Source of the DNA: an uncultured Anaerolineae bacterium
Lineage (GTDB): Bacteria; Chloroflexota; Anaerolineae; J036; Brachytrichaceae
Assembly: GCA_937959265.1 (NCBI GenBank)
Contig: CALGMA010000006.1
Span: 124,001 to 188,000 of the forward strand
DNA length: 64,000 bases
Direction of reading: 5' to 3'
Part shown: in pieces, positions 35,009-44,745 of the stretch
How the letters are laid out: every line of letters begins with the position of its first letter
Numbering within the stretch: position 1 is the first letter of the stretch
Translations under genes and position numbers: made by a program
The notes under the pieces: model-generated
What the model saw: only the letters and a program-made list of their open reading frames with translations
Databases searched by the model: none
Told to the model about the DNA's origin: nothing

Positions 35009-36097
35009 ATGTCTCCCCGCCGCTTCATCCCAGTTTTGGCGTTGATCGGGCTAGCCTGGCTGCTGCTGCAAATACGCCCGCCGCAGTTGCCGGTCACGCT
35101 CGGCCCGCAACAGCGCGTGGCCACGCGCAACGGGCTGGCCGGCTTGCACACGCGCTTCGTCGAGGAGGCCGAAGCCTGGAAGATAAAACGGGGGATGGAG
35201 ATGGCGCGGGAGATGGGCGCGCCGTGGATCGTTGAATTCTTCCCTTGGGCCTACTACGAGAAGGCGAAGGGCCGGCGCGACTTCGCCGGCGCGGATCGCA
35301 TGGTGGATCACGCCAATCGGCAAGGGCTGACGGTGATCGCCCGGCTGGGCTTCACGCCCGAGTGGGCGCGCCCGCCGAACTCCACGTTCACGCATCTGGA
35401 CCCGCAGCACTACGGCGCGTTCGCCGACTTCGCCGCTGCCTTCGCGGCGCACTTCGAGGGCCGCATTGCGCACTTCATCATCTGGAACGAGCCGAATCTG
35501 CAGAACGAATGGGGCATGCGCCGCGTGGACCCGGCGGCCTACGTGGAGCTATTGCGCGTTGTCTATCCCGCCATCAAACAAGCCAACCCCGCTGCGGTCG
35601 TGCTGGCCGGCGCGCTTGCGCCGACGACCGAGCGCAACCGCGACGTGGCGCTAAGCGACCTGGAATACTTGGAAGAGATGTATGTCGCGCTGGCCGGCTC
35701 CGGTCGCCCATGGGACGCGCTCGCCGCGCACACCTACGGCGCGACGATGCCGCCGGAAGCGCCCCCCGCGCCCGAGGCGATCAACTTTCGACGCGTCGAG
35801 CTGCTGCGCGCAATCATGTTGGCCCACGGCGACGATTCGCCCGTCTACATCACCGAGGCCGGCTGGAACGACGACATGAACTGGGTGAACGGGGTGACGC
35901 CGGCGCAGCGCATCGAGTACACCCTTCGCGCGCTCGACTACGCTCAGGGGCAATGGCCGTGGGTGCGTTGCGTCGCGTTCTGGGTGTTCAAGCTGCCAGC
36001 GCCGGCGCGCGGCTACCGCGACCATTTTACCTTCGTGACGCCGTCGCTGGAGCCGCTGCCGATCTACGAGGAAGTGCGACGCGCGCTCGTCCCCTGA
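35009..36097 (+). CDS. Secreted or membrane-anchored clan GH-A glycoside hydrolase
   Basis: A 362-residue protein with an N-terminal signal or anchor (FIPVLALIGLAWLLLQI). The barrel holds FFPWAYYEKAKGRRDF, HFIIWNEPNLQNEWG (acid/base Glu in the WNEPN motif, clan GH-A) and PVYITEAGWND (nucleophile Glu). This pattern fits GH39/GH5-related enzymes; the exact family is not certain. The start is placed at 35009 just before the signal; an ATG at 34952 is in frame but precedes it by 19 residues. Head-to-head with the SMP-30 gene. Confidence 0.87.
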   Translation: MSPRRFIPVLALIGLAWLLLQIRPPQLPVTLGPQQRVATRNGLAGLHTRFVEEAEAWKIKRGMEMAREMGAPWIVEFFPWAYYEKAKGRRDFAGADRMVDHANRQGLTVIARLGFTPEWARPPNSTFTHLDPQHYGAFADFAAAFAAHFEGRIAHFIIWNEPNLQNEWGMRRVDPAAYVELLRVVYPAIKQANPAAVVLAGALAPTTERNRDVALSDLEYLEEMYVALAGSGRPWDALAAHTYGATMPPEAPPAPEAINFRRVELLRAIMLAHGDDSPVYITEAGWNDDMNWVNGVTPAQRIEYTLRALDYAQGQWPWVRCVAFWVFKLPAPARGYRDHFTFVTPSLEPLPIYEEVRRALVP

Positions 36098-36112
36098 ATC
36101 GGCGTTCTTCCT

Positions 36113-36118
36113 TACAAT
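36113..36118 (+). promoter_or_regulatory. -10-like box TACAAT of a leaderless gene
   Basis: TACAAT ends 6 bases before the ATG at 36125, so the transcript would begin at the start codon. It lies directly after the stop of the upstream hydrolase. Confidence 0.5.
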
Positions 36119-36124
36119 CACGAT

Positions 36125-36889
36125 ATGACTGCGCATCCCCCTTCTTCAGAAACACCGGCCGCCGTCCGCGCGCAGTGGCACCATGGCCCATCGTGGCTAT
36201 GGTTGCTGTCGTTCGTCGTCTGCGTCGTCGGCGATGCGCTGATCGGCCGCTGGACGCTGCTGCCGATCTACGTGGCCGCGTTCTACCTGGGCATGGTGGT
36301 GATTGACCTGTTCACATACCCAATGCTCGAACGTTGGCGCGGCTGGGTAAAGCAGCGCGGCTTGATCGGCTGGTATCTCATCGAGGTCGGGCTAATGTGG
36401 ATCGGCACGGCGCTGCTGCTGATCGCCTTTGCGCCGGCTTGGCTGAACTGGACGTGGGCCGGCCCGGTCTGGTTACAGGCAATCGGCGGCGCGGGCGTGC
36501 TCATCTCGGTCTTGATCGGCGTATGGGCTGCCGGACAGATGGGCTGGAAGCGCCTGTTGTTCGTGCCGGCGCTCTTCCCGCCGGGGGAAATGGCCGAGCG
36601 CTACGACGTGCCGCAACGCTTGGTGGTCTCCGGCCCCTATCGCTACGTGCGCAACCCGCTGTACGTCACCGACATGACCCTGATCGCGAGCACGGCGCTG
36701 CTCACCCAAAACTGGTTCTTGGCGTTGACGCTCGTCATCTACATCGCGCAGTTGACGATGCAATTGCGGCTGGAGGAACGCGAGCTGCGCCAGCGCTTCG
36801 GCGCGCAGTATGAGCGCTACCTGCAGGCCGTGCCGCGCTTCATCCCCCGGCTGACGCCGGTGGATCCCCGCGAGATCTACGGCGAGTGA
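36125..36889 (+). CDS. Isoprenylcysteine/phospholipid methyltransferase-like membrane protein
   Basis: A 254-residue membrane protein with about six helices. The C-terminal half has VSGPYRYVRNPLYVTDMTLI (the RNPLY SAM-binding/active-site motif of ICMT/PEMT-type methyltransferases) and EERELRQRFGAQYERYLQAVPRFIP, the second conserved block. Bacterial members methylate lipids or small hydrophobic compounds; the substrate is unknown. The transcript is probably leaderless. It converges with pgeF 30 bases on. Confidence 0.9.
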   Translation: MTAHPPSSETPAAVRAQWHHGPSWLWLLSFVVCVVGDALIGRWTLLPIYVAAFYLGMVVIDLFTYPMLERWRGWVKQRGLIGWYLIEVGLMWIGTALLLIAFAPAWLNWTWAGPVWLQAIGGAGVLISVLIGVWAAGQMGWKRLLFVPALFPPGEMAERYDVPQRLVVSGPYRYVRNPLYVTDMTLIASTALLTQNWFLALTLVIYIAQLTMQLRLEERELRQRFGAQYERYLQAVPRFIPRLTPVDPREIYGE

Positions 36890-36919
36890 AGCCGCGCGTC
36901 GGACGAGCGGGCGCGACGG

Positions 36920-37786
36920 TCAATCCAACGCGATGATCGCGCCGAAGCGGCCGGTCTTGCCCCGCTCGGCGCGGTGGCTGAACCATTCGCGGGTGTTGCT
37001 GGCCGTGCATATGGCGGCGACTTCGACATGCCCGACGCCGGCGCCTTCCAGTTGCGCGCGCGCCGCCGTCCAGAGGTCCACGCGCGGGTTGCGTTTGCCG
37101 GCGACGCCCGCGCCGGACGGCGGGGCGACGGGTTGAGCTTCCGCAGGCTGTTCCTTCCCCTCATCGCTGAGGACAACCGGCGCAGGCACCGCCGCCTGGA
37201 TCTGCGCGGCGACATCCTCGCCCACCTCGAACCGGTCTGGGCCGATGCATGGGCCAACGCCGACGACGATGTCCTGGGGACGCGAGCCGAACGCGCGCTG
37301 CATCGCGCGCACCGTCGCCACCAGCACGCCGTTGACGATGCCGCGCCAGCCGGCATGGGCGATGCCAATCGCGCCATTCACCGGATCGCAGAACAGCGCC
37401 GGCACACAATCGGCAAAGCGCAGCGTCAAGGCCAAGCCACGCGCCTGGGTAATCAGGGCATCGGCGCGCGCCTCGTTCGCGCCTGGGACGCGCAAATCGT
37501 CGCTCGAGACGACGCGCACTGCGTTGCCGTGCACCATCCAAGAGGTCAGCGCCTGCTCCGGCGTCAGGCCCAGGGCCGAGAACGCGCGTCGGCGATTTTC
37601 GCGCACCGGCTCGGCCGCATCGCCGGTAGTGCAGCTCATGTTCAGCGATGCCCATGGCCCCTGGCTCACGCCGCCCAGGCGGGTGAAAATGCCGTGGTTG
37701 ACGCTCGCCTCGCGCAAGGCGTCGAACTGGTAATAGGCCAGCCCGCCGTGGGTCAATCGTCGCATGATCGTTGCCAACTTTATCAT
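36920..37786 (-). CDS. pgeF: Peptidoglycan editing factor / multicopper-oxidase-like laccase domain protein
   Basis: A 288-residue YfiH/PgeF-family protein. The three zinc ligands are visible: HGNAV (His), DCVPALFCDP (Cys) and GIAHAGWRG (His), plus VGVGPCIGPDRFEVG. In Escherichia coli PgeF removes L-Ser wrongly incorporated at the first peptide position of muropeptide precursors; related proteins act on nucleosides. A 30-residue insertion rich in Pro, Glu and Ala (about 205-235) interrupts the C-terminal part. An in-frame ATG at 37765 (MRRLTHGG) may be the true start. Confidence 0.93.
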   Translation of the reverse strand: MIKLATIMRRLTHGGLAYYQFDALREASVNHGIFTRLGGVSQGPWASLNMSCTTGDAAEPVRENRRRAFSALGLTPEQALTSWMVHGNAVRVVSSDDLRVPGANEARADALITQARGLALTLRFADCVPALFCDPVNGAIGIAHAGWRGIVNGVLVATVRAMQRAFGSRPQDIVVGVGPCIGPDRFEVGEDVAAQIQAAVPAPVVLSDEGKEQPAEAQPVAPPSGAGVAGKRNPRVDLWTAARAQLEGAGVGHVEVAAICTASNTREWFSHRAERGKTGRFGAIIALD

Positions 37787-37953
37787 GTCCGATTTGAGGC
37801 CAGCCGCGATGACGCAAGGGCACAGAACACCTGTAGAGCGCTGATTGCTTTGCGTTATCTTGAAAGACTGCTACGACTCACGCGCTCCCATCTCTTAAAC
37901 TGGAGAGAAGTCCCCCAGCTTCCAGCTAAGCGACGAATTCGATCATAAAAAGA

Positions 37954-37982
37954 TTGACAAATTTGAACATTTGTTCTACACT
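37954..37982 (+). promoter_or_regulatory. Consensus promoter of the first DinB-family gene
   Basis: TTGACA (37954-37959), 17-base spacer, TACACT (37977-37982): the best promoter in the window. Transcription should start near 37989, which excludes the upstream start at 37971 and supports 38025. The spacer holds a LexA-type box. Confidence 0.8.
37965..37976 (+). promoter_or_regulatory. LexA-type SOS box GAACATTTGTTC
   Basis: The 12-mer matches the GAAC-N4-GTTC operator of Gram-positive LexA, a type also reported for a Chloroflexota species. It fills the spacer between the -35 and -10 boxes, exactly where a repressor would block polymerase. Likely SOS control of the DinB-family gene downstream. 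Confidence 0.7.
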
Positions 37983-38024
37983 ATTCTTGTGTCAAACTTG
38001 CAGATCGAAAGATCCCTCACAGAG

Positions 38025-38498
38025 ATGAACACGATCCGCCCCAATGACTTCACGAAGGCTCTTTACACTTTGCTCGATGAAACCTTCGACGACGTTCAGG
38101 GCATTTACCTCGACAAGGGCACATCCTTGTTCGAGACGCTAGCGACCCTCTCGGCAGCAGAGGCGTCCATCCCCGTCGGCAGCAAATGCGCCACACTCGC
38201 GGCACAGGTCAGGCATGTTGCCTTCTATCTCGACGTATTAGAGCGGAACGTGCGCACACAGATCTACGAGCGCGTGGACTGGGGGCGAATCTGGCGAGAG
38301 ACCACGGCGGTAAGTGATGAAGAATGGAATGCCATCAAGGCAGAATTGCGCGTCAGCTACGACCGCATCAAGCAACTCATCGCTGATACGGCGGAATGGC
38401 CAAGCGATTGGCACATCGCCGGCGCCGTCGCCCTCATCGCTCACACGGCCTACCACCTGGGCGAGATTCGACAGGCACTATGCATGCTCAAGCCATAG
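38025..38498 (+). CDS. DinB-family protein, probably SOS-regulated
   Basis: A 157-residue four-helix-bundle protein of the DinB/YfiT superfamily, a fold used by metal-dependent thiol transferases and resistance proteins. The metal-binding histidines are in AQVRHVAFYLDVL and in AHTAYHLGEIRQAL. The start at 38025 is set by the promoter, whose start point lies downstream of the earlier in-frame ATG at 37971. The family was named for damage-inducible dinB of Bacillus subtilis; a LexA-type box overlapping this promoter fits that. It opens a run of small same-strand genes to 45 kb. Confidence 0.85.
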   Translation: MNTIRPNDFTKALYTLLDETFDDVQGIYLDKGTSLFETLATLSAAEASIPVGSKCATLAAQVRHVAFYLDVLERNVRTQIYERVDWGRIWRETTAVSDEEWNAIKAELRVSYDRIKQLIADTAEWPSDWHIAGAVALIAHTAYHLGEIRQALCMLKP

Positions 38499-38585
38499 CG
38501 TAAAGGATGGCCATGGATTGCGAATCATCCATGAGTAGCCAATCATCCGTCACACGCCATCCGGCGTGGCGGAGAGGAGTCATCA

Positions 38586-39701
<1,116 letters not shown>

Positions 39702-39742
39702 CGGGATCCGATCGGCAAACATCCTAAGTGGAGAGAGAAGTG

Positions 39743-40381
39743 ATGAGCAAAGTGTTCGTAAACATCGGACTCAGCCTGGATGGCTACATGGCGCCGGAAG
39801 GAATGACCCTGGAGAACTGGGACAAGCCTGAGTTCAAGAACTGGGGCGCGAAGTGGGGCGCGCTGATGGGCTGGGTGTTCGATCAGCAGTACTTCCGCGA
39901 CAACCTCAAGCTGGGACCAGGCGGAGAGACCGGCCCGGTCAATGACATGCTTCGCCACACCGCGGAGCGCACCGGCGCCAACATCATGGGCAAGCGCATG
40001 TTCGATGGCGGCGAGCGCGGTTGGCCGGAGGAGGCCCCGTTTCACACGCCGATGTACGTCCTCACCCACGAGAAGCGCGAACCGTGGGTTCGGCCGGGTG
40101 GGACGACGTTCTACTTCATCAACGACGGCCCGGAGCGCGCGCTTGAGTTGGCTCGGAAGTCTGCCGGCGGGCGCGATATCCGCATCGCGGGCGGTGCGGA
40201 TGTGATCCAGCAGTACTTGAACCTGGGCCTCATTGACGAGCTTGAAATTGCTTTGGCGCCCGTGCTGTTCGGCGGCGGGAGACGTCTCTTCGAAAACCTG
40301 CACGAAACCTTGCCAAGCTTTCGAATCGACAAGGTGCTCGATACTCCAAAGGCCACGCACTTGCGCTACGTGTGCGAGTAA
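39743..40381 (+). CDS. Dihydrofolate reductase family protein (RibD C-terminal domain)
   Basis: A 212-residue single-domain RibD-C/YyaP-type reductase: [18 protein letters not shown] opening, [31 protein letters not shown], then the nucleotide-binding [24 protein letters not shown] and [19 protein letters not shown]. Such proteins are NADPH-dependent reductases of unknown substrate. The start is the ATG at 39743 with a GGAGAGAG site upstream. It lies between the BNR and MoaD-like genes. Confidence 0.92.
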   Translation: MSKVFVNIGLSLDGYMAPEGMTLENWDKPEFKNWGAKWGALMGWVFDQQYFRDNLKLGPGGETGPVNDMLRHTAERTGANIMGKRMFDGGERGWPEEAPFHTPMYVLTHEKREPWVRPGGTTFYFINDGPERALELARKSAGGRDIRIAGGADVIQQYLNLGLIDELEIALAPVLFGGGRRLFENLHETLPSFRIDKVLDTPKATHLRYVCE

Positions 40382-40390
40382 GGCAGGCCC

Positions 40391-40708
40391 ATGTACGATG
40401 CCGATATCCCGATGATCAAAGTGATCCTGCCCCAACATCTGCGCACGCTGGCCGGCGTCGGCCGTGAAGTCGCGCTCGAGGTCGCGCCGCCGGTCACGCA
40501 ACGCGCGATCCTCGACGCGCTCGAAGCGCGCTATCCGGTGCTGCACGGGACGATCCGCGACCAGGGCACGCAACAGCGCCGGGCGTTCGTGCGGTTCTTC
40601 GCCTGCGGTCAGGATTGGTCGCACGAGCCGCCGGATGCACCGCTGCCCGACGATGTGGTGAATGGTCGAGAGCCGTTCATGGTCGTTGGGGCGATGGCGG
40701 GAGGGTGA
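40391..40708 (+). CDS. MoaD/ThiS-family sulfur carrier, complete GG end
   Basis: A 105-residue beta-grasp protein: [31 protein letters not shown] and the diagnostic C-terminal VVGAMAGG, so it can form the thiocarboxylate used in sulfur transfer. Loop insertion [20 protein letters not shown] is longer than in canonical MoaD. The stop codon overlaps the next gene's start (TGATG). The start could also be the ATG at 40412, seven residues downstream. Confidence 0.88.
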   Translation: MYDADIPMIKVILPQHLRTLAGVGREVALEVAPPVTQRAILDALEARYPVLHGTIRDQGTQQRRAFVRFFACGQDWSHEPPDAPLPDDVVNGREPFMVVGAMAGG

Positions 40709-41019
40709 TGATGTATGGACTGATCGGAAAAATGATGGCCACGCCCGGCCAGCGCGACGCGCTGATGACGATTTTGCTGGAAGGCGTGTCCGGCATGCCG
40801 GGCTGCCTGAGTTACATCGTGGCGAAGGACCCGCACGATGCAAACGCCTTGTGGATCACCGAAGCCTGGGACAGCCAGGCCAGCCACGCGGCGTCGCTCG
40901 ACCTGCCGTCGGTCAAGGCAGCGATTGTGAAGGGTCGCCCGCCGATCGCCGGCTTTGGCGAACGGTTCGAGACCGTGCCGGTGGGTGGGCATGGATTGAT
41001 TCATTCACACAAATCATGA
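40708..41019 (+). CDS. Antibiotic biosynthesis monooxygenase (ABM) domain protein
   Basis: A 103-residue ferredoxin-like-fold protein: [56 protein letters not shown] and VKAAIVKGRPPIAGF. ABM proteins include quinol and heme monooxygenases; no substrate is evident. It overlaps the MoaD-like gene upstream (TGATG) and the PNPOx-like gene downstream (ATGA), so three genes are translationally coupled. Confidence 0.88.
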   Translation: MMYGLIGKMMATPGQRDALMTILLEGVSGMPGCLSYIVAKDPHDANALWITEAWDSQASHAASLDLPSVKAAIVKGRPPIAGFGERFETVPVGGHGLIHSHKS

Positions 41020-41444
41020 CCCTCGACGACAAACAAACCGCCTTTCTGCAGAAGAGCCGTGCCGCGGCCATGATCACGGTCGGCGATGACGGCGTCGCCC
41101 GCGCCGTGCGGGTGGGCATCGCGATGGTGGACGGCAAGGTGTGGAGCAGCGGCACGCAGGACCGTGCCCGCACCAAACGACTGCGCCAGAACCCGCACTG
41201 CACCCTGTTCGTGTTCGACAGCACCTGGAGCTACCTCACGCTGGAGACGACGGTGCGGCTGATCGAAGGGCCGGATGTGCCGGCCTTGAGCGAGCGCCTG
41301 TTTCGCATCATGCAGAACCGTCCGACGGAACCCCTCAGTTGGTTCGGCGGTGAGATGGACTCAGAGGACTTCCGGCGCGCGATGGCCGAGGAGGGGCGGC
41401 TGATCTACGAGTTCGACATTCATCGCGCCTACGGCTTGGTGTAA
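41016..41444 (+). CDS. Pyridoxamine 5'-phosphate oxidase-like flavin/F420-binding protein
   Basis: A 142-residue split-barrel protein: MTLDDKQTAFLQKSRAAAMI, DGVARAVRVGIAMVDGKVWS, GTQDRARTKRLRQNPHCTLFVFD and DIHRAYGLV. The layout resembles F420- or FMN-dependent reductases of the PNPOx superfamily. The frame is open far upstream but the ATG at 41016, overlapping the ABM stop, gives the correct family N-terminus. A second split-barrel gene lies at 42060. Confidence 0.88.
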   Translation: MTLDDKQTAFLQKSRAAAMITVGDDGVARAVRVGIAMVDGKVWSSGTQDRARTKRLRQNPHCTLFVFDSTWSYLTLETTVRLIEGPDVPALSERLFRIMQNRPTEPLSWFGGEMDSEDFRRAMAEEGRLIYEFDIHRAYGLV

Positions 41445-41454
41445 TGGTGAATCG

Positions 41455-42039
41455 GTGAATCAAAACCATATGGATGAGGTCACGCGAAAGCGTTTTGACG
41501 ACCTGTGGTCACAAGACCGCACGGCTCAAAACACAGCCTACATCGCCATCCTCGATGCAACAGACAAGCCCGTGAGCTGGGCCTATGACGTGTGGGACGA
41601 GGTCGTGGAGAATTTGAGCCACGCGGACAACCACAACCGCGCGATCGCGGCGCAGGTGCTGTGCAATCTGGCCAAGAGCGATCCCCAACAGTGCATCTTG
41701 GAAGACTTCGACAAGTTGCTGGCCGTCACCCGAGACAAGCGCTTCGTCACGGCCCGGCACTGCCTGCAGGCGCTGTGGAAGGTAGGTGTGGCTGGCCCGC
41801 AGCAGCGCGCGCTGCTGGTGGATGGGCTTGCACGCCGCTTCGAAGACTGTGCTGAGGAAAAGAACCGCACTCTGATCCGTTACGACATCGCCCAGAGTCT
41901 GCGCAACGTATATGACGCGACACAGGATGAGACGGTCAAAGCCACGGCGCTGGCGCTGATCGAGACAGAAAGCGATCCCAGATACCGCAAGAAATACGCG
42001 AGCCTATGGAAGACGAAGCGAAGCGGTAAAGCCGGTTAA
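41455..42039 (+). CDS. HEAT-like helical protein of unknown function
   Basis: A 194-residue all-helical protein. Segments such as NHNRAIAAQVLCNLAKSDP, RFVTARHCLQALWKVGVAGP and RTLIRYDIAQSLRNVYDATQ have the pattern of HEAT/armadillo repeats. It begins MNQNHMDEVTRKRFDDLWSQ; the GTG at 41455 and the ATG at 41470 are both possible. Its stop overlaps an ATG of the next gene (TAATG). I do not recognise a named family. Confidence 0.75.
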   Translation: MNQNHMDEVTRKRFDDLWSQDRTAQNTAYIAILDATDKPVSWAYDVWDEVVENLSHADNHNRAIAAQVLCNLAKSDPQQCILEDFDKLLAVTRDKRFVTARHCLQALWKVGVAGPQQRALLVDGLARRFEDCAEEKNRTLIRYDIAQSLRNVYDATQDETVKATALALIETESDPRYRKKYASLWKTKRSGKAG

Positions 42040-42059
42040 TGCCAGGAGGCGAGGTTAGG

Positions 42060-42578
42060 ATGACTGCAGAAACCCCGATGACCGACCTGTTGCAATCTAC
42101 GGTTGCGCATGCTGCGCCAACGCCATGGGAGGAAGCGCGCCGGCGTCTGGCCGAGGCTGGCTGGTTCTGGCTAGCGACGATCCACCCGGATGGTCGACCT
42201 CATGTCCGGCCGGTGTTGGCCGTGTGGCTCGATGGCGCACTGTATTTTGCCTCCGGCGCAAATACTCGCAAACGGAAGAATCTCGTCGCTGATCCGCGCT
42301 GCACGCTCACAACTGCAGACGACGAGGCGCACATGGTGGTGGAAGGCACGGCAATACGGGTGTGGGACGAAGTGACGCTGCGACGTGTGGCTGAGGCGTA
42401 TGCAACCAAATACGATTGGCGCGTCACCGTACGCGATGGTGCGTTCGACGCCGAGTATGGCGCGCCGACCGCCGGGCCACCACCCTATGAGATCTACGAA
42501 GTCATGCCGAAGACGATCTTCGGCTTCGGCGCGAATGAGTCGTTCAGCCCAACCCGTTGGCGCTTCGGCAAAAGGTAA
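42060..42578 (+). CDS. Pyridoxamine 5'-phosphate oxidase-like protein
   Basis: A 172-residue split-barrel protein: EEARRRLAEAGWFWLATIHPDGRPHVRPVLAVWLDGALYFASG, RKRKNLVADPRCTLTT and VMPKTIFGFGANESFSPTRWRF. The last block is the typical end of the family. These bind FMN or F420 and reduce or bind small substrates. The start is the ATG at 42060 with AGGAGG ten bases upstream; the in-frame ATG at 42039 overlaps the preceding stop and would add seven residues. Confidence 0.9.
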   Translation: MTAETPMTDLLQSTVAHAAPTPWEEARRRLAEAGWFWLATIHPDGRPHVRPVLAVWLDGALYFASGANTRKRKNLVADPRCTLTTADDEAHMVVEGTAIRVWDEVTLRRVAEAYATKYDWRVTVRDGAFDAEYGAPTAGPPPYEIYEVMPKTIFGFGANESFSPTRWRFGKR

Positions 42579-42588
42579 ACGCATTGTC

Positions 42589-43503
42589 ATGAACGACAAG
42601 AACACCATCATCACATTACTTCGAGATGAGTTCAATCGCTGGGAGGATCTGCTCGCCCGCATGAGCGAAGCGCAACTCACCGCACCGATCTCGGGCTCAG
42701 ACTGGTCTATCAAAGATGTAATCGCGCATGTTCGCGCGTGGCAGCAGGTGTCCACTGCGCGCATAGAAGCAGCGCTGCGCAACGGCGAACCGGCCTTGCC
42801 GAACTGGCTGGGTGGACAAGACCCAGAATCGGAAGCACACCGTGAGCAATTCAACGCCACAATCAACGAACGCAACCGCGATGTGGCCTGGCCGGAGATT
42901 TATCGCCGTTGGCGCGACGGCTTTCTTCGCCTCATCGCTCTATCGGAACAAGTGCCGGAGCGAGACATGCTGGCGGTTGACCGATACGCATGGATCGAGG
43001 GCTACGCGCTGATCGCCGTTTTGGAAGGCTCGTTGGCGCACCATCGCGAGCATCAGGAGGAAATAGATGCTTCGGGAACTGTCTTGGAGCGCAAGCTGAA
43101 CACATCCGCTCCATCCACCAAGCCGCCGACGATGTCACCGGCGACGATTGACGAATACATCGCCGGCTTCCCGCCTGATGTTCAGGAGATTCTGCACAAG
43201 GTCAGGGCGACGATTCGCAAGGCCGCGCTGGACGCGCAGGAAGTCATCAGCTATCGCATGCCGGCGTTCCGGCAGCATGGAATTCTGGTTTACTTCGCTG
43301 CATTCAAAAAACATATTGGCCTGTTCCCGCCGGTGAGAGGAGATGCAAAGCTCGAAGAAGCCACATCCGTGTATGCCGGCCCAAAGGGCAACTTGAAGTT
43401 TCCACTCGACGAGCCGATTCCCTATGCCTTGATCGGCAGAATCGTGAAGTTGCGGGTCAAGCAGGATCGGGCGCATGCACAAGCGAAGAAGGCGAAGAGG
43501 TGA
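42589..43503 (+). CDS. Fusion of ClbS/DfsB-type DinB domain with DUF1801
   Basis: A 304-residue two-domain protein. Residues 1-165 are a ClbS-like DinB fold (FNRWEDLLARM, SDWSIKDVIAHVRAWQQ, HHREHQEEI). ClbS hydrolyses the colibactin cyclopropane; relatives act in damage or toxin defence. Residues 190-300 are a DUF1801/YdhG domain (TIDEYIAGFPPDVQEILHKV, EVISYRMPAFRQHG, LKFPLDEPIP), of unknown function, related to iron-chaperone-like frataxin folds. The ATG at 42589 starts the DinB domain; upstream frame belongs to the preceding gene's region. Confidence 0.88.
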   Translation: MNDKNTIITLLRDEFNRWEDLLARMSEAQLTAPISGSDWSIKDVIAHVRAWQQVSTARIEAALRNGEPALPNWLGGQDPESEAHREQFNATINERNRDVAWPEIYRRWRDGFLRLIALSEQVPERDMLAVDRYAWIEGYALIAVLEGSLAHHREHQEEIDASGTVLERKLNTSAPSTKPPTMSPATIDEYIAGFPPDVQEILHKVRATIRKAALDAQEVISYRMPAFRQHGILVYFAAFKKHIGLFPPVRGDAKLEEATSVYAGPKGNLKFPLDEPIPYALIGRIVKLRVKQDRAHAQAKKAKR

Positions 43504-43633
43504 AGAAGTAATCCGATGCCTGATCCAAACCGTCTCATTAAAAAGGGCGGAAAGCATCCTGTTTTCGAGTCAAGCTGATGACGCTGGACTACCAGACGTC
43601 CGCACTTGGCTGGTGCAAGCATTCAAAAACAAA

Positions 43634-44167
43634 ATGGAAACCCAACCCGAACCCACCCTCGTCGAACTCATCCGCTACAACAACTGGGCCAATGCCCAGA
43701 TCATCGCCGTCTGCCAAAAGCTCGACGCCAGCCAACTCGACGCCACCGCACCCGGGACGTATGGCAGCATCTACGACACGTTGGGGCACATGATCCGGGC
43801 TGAGGCGGACTACATCGGCCGCATCACCGGCAATCGTCCACAGCCAACGTTTCAGTGGGCAGACAAACCTTCGATGGATGAGATTGCTGCGTTTGCCGAA
43901 CGCGTGGCCGACGCACTACTCGACGTCGTTCAGCGCGTGCCGCCAACACAGATGGTGCACGAGGAGGAGGACGGCCTGACGATGGACTACCAGGCCCGGC
44001 ATCTCTTCATGCAGGCCATCAACCACGGCATCGAGCATCGCACCAACATCACCACGATTTTGGCGGGGCTTGGCATCGCCACGCCGGAAATAGATGGCTG
44101 GGGTTATCTATTCGCGCATCCAGATCGCTTCCAGTTGAAGGAGGGCCGGCATGACCATCATCAATAA
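43634..44167 (+). CDS. DinB-family protein
   Basis: A 177-residue DinB-fold protein: LIRYNNWANAQIIAVCQKLD, YDTLGHMIRAEADYIGRITG and LFMQAINHGIEHRTNITTIL, containing the three metal histidines. The upstream 53 codons of the frame show no domain homology and no ribosome site, so the ATG at 43634 is chosen. The gene overlaps the next DinB gene by 17 bases, indicating coupling. Possibly a thiol transferase or a detoxification enzyme; no substrate known. Confidence 0.88.
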   Translation: METQPEPTLVELIRYNNWANAQIIAVCQKLDASQLDATAPGTYGSIYDTLGHMIRAEADYIGRITGNRPQPTFQWADKPSMDEIAAFAERVADALLDVVQRVPPTQMVHEEEDGLTMDYQARHLFMQAINHGIEHRTNITTILAGLGIATPEIDGWGYLFAHPDRFQLKEGRHDHHQ

Positions 44168-44669
44168 CGAAATGTTGTGGCGGCAGTTCGGCGCGGCGAT
44201 TGACATGCTGCGCGACGCGCTGCGCGAGTGCCCGGACGAACTTTGGGACGAGCAACTGTGGGACGACCAGCCTGATCAGTGGGTAGCCAAAGGTTTCTCC
44301 AAGTTCTGGTATCTGGGCTATCACACGCTTTTCTGGCTGGATCTGTATTTGACCGGCGCGGAAGAGGGCTTCGCCCCGCCGGCGCCATTCGACCTAGTTG
44401 AGATGAAAGCAGGCGAAACCCTGCCGAGAACGTATACGCGCGAAGAGCTGCTCAGCTATCTTGAATACTGTAGACAACGATGTCACGAGACGATTCGTGA
44501 GTTATCTGTCGAACAGGCTGCTCGGATATGCAGTTTTGCTTGGGGCGAGCTGCCATTTGGCGAGCTGCTTCTATACAACCTACGTCACGTGCAAGAGCAC
44601 GCCGCGCACCTGGGCATGTTCCTGGGGCAGCAGGCGGGCAAGTCCGCGCAATGGGTAGCGCAGCATTGA
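44151..44669 (+). CDS. DinB-family protein (fourth copy of the fold)
   Basis: A 172-residue DinB-fold protein: MLWRQFGAAIDMLRDALREC, LGYHTLFWLDLYLTG, AGETLPRTYTREELLSYLEY and LLYNLRHVQEHAAHLGMFLG, with the His triad in place. It overlaps the preceding DinB gene; sequence similarity between the two is low, so it is not a recent duplication. Confidence 0.88.
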   Translation: MTIINNEMLWRQFGAAIDMLRDALRECPDELWDEQLWDDQPDQWVAKGFSKFWYLGYHTLFWLDLYLTGAEEGFAPPAPFDLVEMKAGETLPRTYTREELLSYLEYCRQRCHETIRELSVEQAARICSFAWGELPFGELLLYNLRHVQEHAAHLGMFLGQQAGKSAQWVAQH

Positions 44670-44745
44670 TAGAGAGCATTACTGCTTCAGCCGCAGCGGA
44701 TCTTCGTGATCGGGTGTGCAACCGAGAAGAAGCGATCAGGCGCCT

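Noticed and set aside
37971..38024. Upstream start of the first DinB gene at 37971
   Set aside because: It lies within the promoter, upstream of the expected transcription start.
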